The translations under genes and the position numbers were made by a program. The notes beneath the pieces were generated by a model. That model was not told the origin of the DNA. It worked only from the letters and a program-made list of their open reading frames with translations, and did not search any database. DNA of 11,201 nucleotides from Labilibaculum sp. (GTDB taxonomy: Bacteria; Bacteroidota; Bacteroidia; Bacteroidales; Marinifilaceae), in assembly GCA_016743925.1 (NCBI GenBank), contig JADGFH010000123.1, forward strand, positions 1 through 11,201, read 5' to 3'. Shown here piece by piece: positions 7,083 to 11,201 of this stretch (positions within the stretch are counted from its first letter, which is position 1; the number at the start of each line of letters is the position of its first letter).

Positions 7083-10000
7083 TTATTTATGTTCCAAGAT
7101 CCAATTTTTAGCATTTACGAAAGCTTCAATCCAAGGTGAAACTTCATCGTCAATACGATCTTCATTGTAATGAGCCCAGTTCCAAGGATAAGTTGCTCTC
7201 TCCAAGTGAGGCATCATTGCCAAATGACGACCATCAACAGATGATATTGCTGCCGTAGCAAAAGGAGAACCATTTGGATTCGCAGGATATTGGTCAATAT
7301 TATATTTCATAGGAATTTGGTACTTGTCTTCACCATAAGGCAATTCAAATTTACCTTCCCCGTGTGCTACCCAAATACCCAATTTGCTTCCTGCTAAAGT
7401 GGAAAGCATAACTGAATCATTTTCCTGAACGCCTACGCTTACAAATCCTGATTCAAACTTATGAGATTCGTTATGCAATAATTTTGGATGCTTTTCATGA
7501 TCAGGATAAATTAACCCTAGTTCTGAAATTAACTGGCAACCATTACATACACCAAGACTTAAAGTGTCTTTTCTTGCATAGAAGTTATCAAGCGCTTTTT
7601 TAGCTTTCTCATTATAAAGGAATGCTCCAGCCCAACCTTTAGCCGAACCTAAAACATCAGAGTTAGAGAATCCACCAACAAAAACAATCATGTTTACATC
7701 AGAAAGATCTTCTCTACCAGAAATTAAGTCTGTCATGTGAACATCTTTTACATCCATTCCTGCTAGGTGCATCATCCAAGCCATTTCACGATCACCATTT
7801 ACCCCTTTTTCACGGATAATAGCTGCTTTTGCGCTAGATTTCTCTTTTCTTTTAGGATTGATTCCGTATTGCTCAAATTTTCCTGTAAAGTCTGCAGGGA
7901 AACTAAATTCAAGGGCATTTTCTTTGTAAGATTTAAATCTTTCTAAAGCTAAATCGTTACCCGATTGAATTCTATCTAATAGGTACGAAGTCTTAAACCA
8001 TAAATCACGTAATGATTCGATATCTAAATCGAGAACTTTGTCTTCTTTAGAAATGGTCATTTTTCCAGCTTCGGCTAACGAACCAATAATATGAAAGTCA
8101 AGTCCTTTTTCTGTTAAAACAGAAGAAACAGCATCAACATCTTTAACCTGAATAAGTACACCTGGGTTTTCACTGAACAATAGTTTAACTAAATCAGATT
8201 CTTTAATTGAGTTTAAGTTGACCTTAGCTCCAAGTCTGTTATCGGCAAAACACATTTCCAATAAAGCAGTAATCATACCACCAGCCGAAATATCGTGTCC
8301 AGCTAATACTTTTTCGTCTAAAATTAATTGCTGAAGTGTTGTAAAGGCATTTGCAAAGTATTTTGAATCTTTAACATCAGGAGTTTGAGTTCCCAACTTG
8401 TTAACGATTTGAGCAAAACTACTTCCACCTAATTGGAATTCATCTTTAGAGAAATCCAGATAGATTAATTGAGAATCAGCTTCGTTCTTAAGAACAGGAG
8501 AAATCATTTTATTGATGTCGATAATCTCACCAACAGTAGATATAATAACAGTTCCAGGAGAATAAACCACATCATCTTTTCCATATTTTTGAGTCATGGA
8601 AAGAGAATCTTTTCCTGTAGGGATATTGATTCCTAGTTCGATAGCGAAATCACTAATCGATTGAACTGCTTGATACAAACGAGCATCTTCACCTGGGTTT
8701 TTACAAGGCCACATCCAGTTGGCAGATAATGAAACACCTTTTAAGCCTTGCTCAATTGGAGCCCATACCATATTGGTTAATGATTCAGCAATTGATAAGC
8801 GAGATCCGTTTTCTGAATCAACTAAAGCAGCAATTGGAGTGTGTCCGATAGAAGTTGCAATTCCTTTTTCTCCTTGGAAATCAATCGCTACAGCACCCAA
8901 ATTATTTAAAGGTAATTGAAGAGGACCAGCACATTGTTGCATGGCAATTTTTCCAGTTACCGAACGGTCAACTTTGTTTGTTAACCAGTCTTTACAAGCA
9001 ACAGATTCTAATTGCAATACGTTTTCAATGTATTCCTCTATTTTATTATTATCGTATTCAACAGCTTCAAATTTTTCATTTAAAGTGTTGTCTATTAAAA
9101 CCGTTTTTGGAGGCTTTCCGAACATTTCAGATAAACCCCAATCGATAGGGTTTTTTCCAGTCTTTTTATCCTCAAAAGTAAAACGCATATCACCAGTTGT
9201 TTCACCAACTTGGTAAATAGGAGCTCTTTCTCTGTCTGCAATACGAGTTAATAGTTCAGCATCTTTTTCTTTAATAACCAATCCCATTCTCTCTTGAGAT
9301 TCATTACCAACAATTTCTTTTGCTGATAAAGTTGGATCTCCAACAGGAAGAGCGTTTAAATCAATCTTTCCACCAGTTTCTTCAACCAATTCGGAAAGAC
9401 AATTTAAGTGGCCACCTGCACCATGATCATGGATAGATACGATTGGATTTTCGTCTAGTTCAGCCATAGCTCTAATCGCATTGCAAACTCTTTTTTGCAT
9501 TTCTGGATTAGAACGTTGAACAGCGTTTAGTTCGATAGAGTTTGTAAATTCTCCTGTTGCTACAGATGAAACAGCTCCTCCACCCATTCCAATTCTATAA
9601 TTGTCTCCTCCTAAAAGAACAACTTTATCTCCTTTTTCTGGAACATCTTTTTGAGCTTGCTCTAAACGGCCATACCCAATTCCTCCAGCTTGCATGATAA
9701 CTTTGTCGTAACCATACTTTTTATTGTTTTCGAAGTGTTCGAAAGTAAGAACAGAACCACAAATAAGAGGTTGTCCAAATTTATTTCCAAAATCACTTGC
9801 TCCATTTGATGCCTTAATAAGAATCTCTTCAGGTGATTGATACAACCATTTTCTAGCATCCGTTGCATTTTCCCATGAACGAGAAGCTTCAAGTCTTGGA
9901 TAAGAGGTCATATAAACTGCGGTTCCTGCCATTGGAACTGAAGCTTTACCACCAGCAATACGGTCTCTAATTTCTCCACCTGTTCCAGTTGCAGCACCAT

Positions 10001-10772
10001 TAAATGGTTCTACGGTAGTAGGGAAGTTATGTGTTTCCGCTTTTAGCGAGATAACTGTATTGATATCTTTAGTTTGAAAGAAATCTGCTTTATCGTGAGT
10101 GATTGGAGCAAACTGTTCCATTTTAGGTCCTCCTAAAAATGCACAATTGTCTTTGTATGCTGATACAATTCTATTGTGGTTTGCTTTAGAAGTTTTCTTT
10201 ATTAGTTGGAATAAAGAAGATTCTTTTTCTTCTCCATCAATAACAAAGGCACCGTTGAAGATTTTATGACGACAATGCTCTGAATTAACCTGAGAAAAAC
10301 CAAAAACTTCAGAATCGGTTAATTTTCGTCCGAGTTTTTCAGAAACGCCATCTAAATAGGTGATTTCATCTTCGCTAAGAGCTAAACCTTCTTGTTGGTT
10401 GTATTCAGCAATATTTTCAATGTTTACAATTGGTTCTGGTTGCTTTTCAATTGTAAAAATGTTTTGATCTAATTTTGTATAAAAAGCCTGTAGCATTGGA
10501 TCGTACTCAGCTTTTTCACTTTCTACCAAATGAAATTCTTCAATTCGGATAATTCCCGAGATTCCCATATTTTGAGTTATCTCAGCTGCATTAGTACTCC
10601 AAGGAGTAATCATTTCCTTTCTAGGACCAATAAAAAAACCAACTAACTCATCTTCCTGAATTTTAGTTGCGTTTCCAAATAACCAGGAAAGTTTGTCATA
10701 ATCCAGTCCGTTTAATTGGTTAGTTGTTTGAACAACAAAGTTTACTTCGTCTTTTTTGAAGAATAGTATCAT
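7083..10772 (-). CDS. purL: Phosphoribosylformylglycinamidine synthase (FGAM synthase), large single-chain form
   Basis: This 1229-residue enzyme (EC 6.3.5.3) carries out the fourth step of de novo purine synthesis: ATP- and glutamine-dependent conversion of FGAR to FGAM in the cytoplasm. It is the large fused type, combining functions that in many other bacteria are split into PurS, PurL and PurQ. Domain order: PurS-like N-terminal domain (about 1-110), linker (about 125-170), two AIRS-type halves (about 170-930) and C-terminal glutamine amidotransferase (about 980-1229). Diagnostic motifs are NSEHCRHKIF (163-172), ETHNFPTTVEPFNGAATGTG (246-265), IHDHGAGGH (447-455), HDISAGG (826-832) and FVGGFS (1031-1036). 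The glutaminase triad appears intact: Cys1076 in GVCNGCQ, and His1189 and Glu1191 in MPHLERATYP. Length matches the Bacteroidota form. The start MILFFKK matches the usual beginning of these proteins. It is a single-gene unit with its own promoter and terminator, and no other pur gene lies in the window. Confidence 0.97.
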   Translation of the reverse strand: MILFFKKDEVNFVVQTTNQLNGLDYDKLSWLFGNATKIQEDELVGFFIGPRKEMITPWSTNAAEITQNMGISGIIRIEEFHLVESEKAEYDPMLQAFYTKLDQNIFTIEKQPEPIVNIENIAEYNQQEGLALSEDEITYLDGVSEKLGRKLTDSEVFGFSQVNSEHCRHKIFNGAFVIDGEEKESSLFQLIKKTSKANHNRIVSAYKDNCAFLGGPKMEQFAPITHDKADFFQTKDINTVISLKAETHNFPTTVEPFNGAATGTGGEIRDRIAGGKASVPMAGTAVYMTSYPRLEASRSWENATDARKWLYQSPEEILIKASNGASDFGNKFGQPLICGSVLTFEHFENNKKYGYDKVIMQAGGIGYGRLEQAQKDVPEKGDKVVLLGGDNYRIGMGGGAVSSVATGEFTNSIELNAVQRSNPEMQKRVCNAIRAMAELDENPIVSIHDHGAGGHLNCLSELVEETGGKIDLNALPVGDPTLSAKEIVGNESQERMGLVIKEKDAELLTRIADRERAPIYQVGETTGDMRFTFEDKKTGKNPIDWGLSEMFGKPPKTVLIDNTLNEKFEAVEYDNNKIEEYIENVLQLESVACKDWLTNKVDRSVTGKIAMQQCAGPLQLPLNNLGAVAIDFQGEKGIATSIGHTPIAALVDSENGSRLSIAESLTNMVWAPIEQGLKGVSLSANWMWPCKNPGEDARLYQAVQSISDFAIELGINIPTGKDSLSMTQKYGKDDVVYSPGTVIISTVGEIIDINKMISPVLKNEADSQLIYLDFSKDEFQLGGSSFAQIVNKLGTQTPDVKDSKYFANAFTTLQQLILDEKVLAGHDISAGGMITALLEMCFADNRLGAKVNLNSIKESDLVKLLFSENPGVLIQVKDVDAVSSVLTEKGLDFHIIGSLAEAGKMTISKEDKVLDLDIESLRDLWFKTSYLLDRIQSGNDLALERFKSYKENALEFSFPADFTGKFEQYGINPKRKEKSSAKAAIIREKGVNGDREMAWMMHLAGMDVKDVHMTDLISGREDLSDVNMIVFVGGFSNSDVLGSAKGWAGAFLYNEKAKKALDNFYARKDTLSLGVCNGCQLISELGLIYPDHEKHPKLLHNESHKFESGFVSVGVQENDSVMLSTLAGSKLGIWVAHGEGKFELPYGEDKYQIPMKYNIDQYPANPNGSPFATAAISSVDGRHLAMMPHLERATYPWNWAHYNEDRIDDEVSPWIEAFVNAKNWILEHK

Positions 10773-10806
10773 CTTAGAATCTACTTAAGAATTTATAAAA
10801 AATGGT

Positions 10807-10833
10807 TGAAACCTGTTTCAGACTGCAAATATA
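10807..10833 (-). promoter_or_regulatory. purL promoter -7 element with palindrome near the predicted start of transcription
   Basis: On the minus strand TATATTTG (10833-10826) is an exact match to the Bacteroidota -7 consensus TAnnTTTG, 53 bp upstream of the purL ATG. No good TTTG -33 element is present; the -33 position is occupied by T-rich sequence. Five bases downstream lies the inverted repeat TGAAAC-N2-GTTTCA (10807-10820), which would cover the predicted transcription start. Its position fits a repressor operator, though it could also form a short hairpin at the RNA 5' end. Confidence 0.55.
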
Positions 10834-11201
10834 AGTAAAAGACTTTATAGAATAAGATAAAAAATAGCTACTAAAGGAGTAATTTTTTGCATCATGCCAA
10901 ATTGCTTTATTGATTCCAATAGAATATTAAGAATCACTTAATCGTAAGAGCTTATTATGTCTTGATTTTTGTCATTATTTGAGACGAATTAAATTTGTGA
11001 GAAACATGTTGAGGAATAGTAAAAAATATTTCTGTTTTATGCGAAAAGCAATTTCCTTTGGGGTCGCAAATCAAAATATTTATTGGAATAAAAAATCAAT
11101 GCAAAGGTTTTCGAAGCTTTTGATTCTAAATTAAGAGGAAGTAGTCTATTTAGAAGCTTATTGGTTTGATTTTTAGAAAGAAAGTAAGAACTTCTTTTTT
11201 T
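10834..11201. other. Region upstream of purL to the right edge with no identifiable gene
   Basis: No coding region is convincing here. The longest ATG frame noticed, 11006-11134 on the plus strand (42 codons, starting MLRNSKKYFCFMRK), begins only a few bases after the predicted start of a plus-strand promoter (10968-10997) and resembles no known protein. Other structure includes an inverted repeat ATTAAG-N5-CTTAAT at 10926-10942. An 8-bp hairpin, TTCTAAAT (11124-11131) with ATTTAGAA (11148-11155), is surrounded by two copies of AAGCTT (11114-11119 and 11154-11159). The stretch could be the leader of a gene beyond the edge, a small RNA, or spacer. Confidence 0.5.
10968..10997 (+). promoter_or_regulatory. 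Bacteroidota-type promoter pointing out of the window
   Basis: TTTG at 10968-10971 and TAAATTTG at 10990-10997 match the -33 (TTTG) and -7 (TAnnTTTG) elements exactly with an 18-bp spacer, close to the usual 19-20. This is the best complete promoter in the window. Transcription would begin near 11003 and run right. It is divergent from purL, whose promoter lies about 135 bp to the left. The downstream product is not identified. Confidence 0.55.

Noticed and set aside
8719..9216. Overlapping plus-strand open frames of 66-97 codons opposite purL
   Set aside because: They are antisense to conserved PurL AIRS-domain sequence, overlap each other and have no promoter or recognisable content.
11006..11134. 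42-codon frame near the right edge called as a gene
   Set aside because: Its length and composition are compatible with chance; it is kept only as part of the orphan-promoter observation.

Overview
The window looks like chromosomal DNA of a Bacteroidota member. It is AT-rich and its genes lack clear Shine-Dalgarno sequences. Several gene starts are preceded by matches to the Bacteroidota -7 promoter element TAnnTTTG. It encodes a type IX secretion (T9SS) C-terminal sorting tail, a system confined to this phylum, and a single-chain PurL of the large type usual there. A marine or anaerobic Marinilabiliales-type host is plausible, but this is only an impression from protein style.

Layout: (1) 1-253, minus strand, is the N-terminal end of a trehalose-6-phosphate synthase running off the left edge. 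(2) 356-2167, plus strand, is a glycoside hydrolase family 15 enzyme divergent from it, closed by a strong 16-bp hairpin terminator at 2191-2229. Together these look like a trehalose / alpha-glucan metabolism locus. (3) 2230-2666 is an AT-rich gap with no convincing gene, but with a tandem 9-bp repeat just upstream of the next gene. (4) 2667-3119 is a small lipoprotein of unknown function. It is followed after 31 bp by (5) 3151-6882, a 1243-residue secreted protein with a sortilin/VPS10-like Asp-box beta-propeller, an inserted module of about 220 residues, two Ig-like repeats and a T9SS sorting domain. The two probably form one transcript. (6) Two hairpin terminators (6928-6960 and 7031-7062) separate it from (7) convergent purL on the minus strand (10772-7083), encoding phosphoribosylformylglycinamidine synthase of de novo purine synthesis. 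(8) 10773-11201 holds the purL promoter, with a palindrome near the predicted transcription start, then a region without a clear gene but with a good plus-strand promoter pointing out of the window.

The three functional blocks (trehalose, secreted propeller, purine synthesis) have no evident metabolic link and appear to be separate transcription units. No mobile element, CRISPR array, tRNA or rRNA was seen. I found no clear new defence or mobile system. The least ordinary items are the module inserted into the secreted propeller, the lipoprotein beside it, the palindrome at the purL promoter and the orphan promoter at the right edge.
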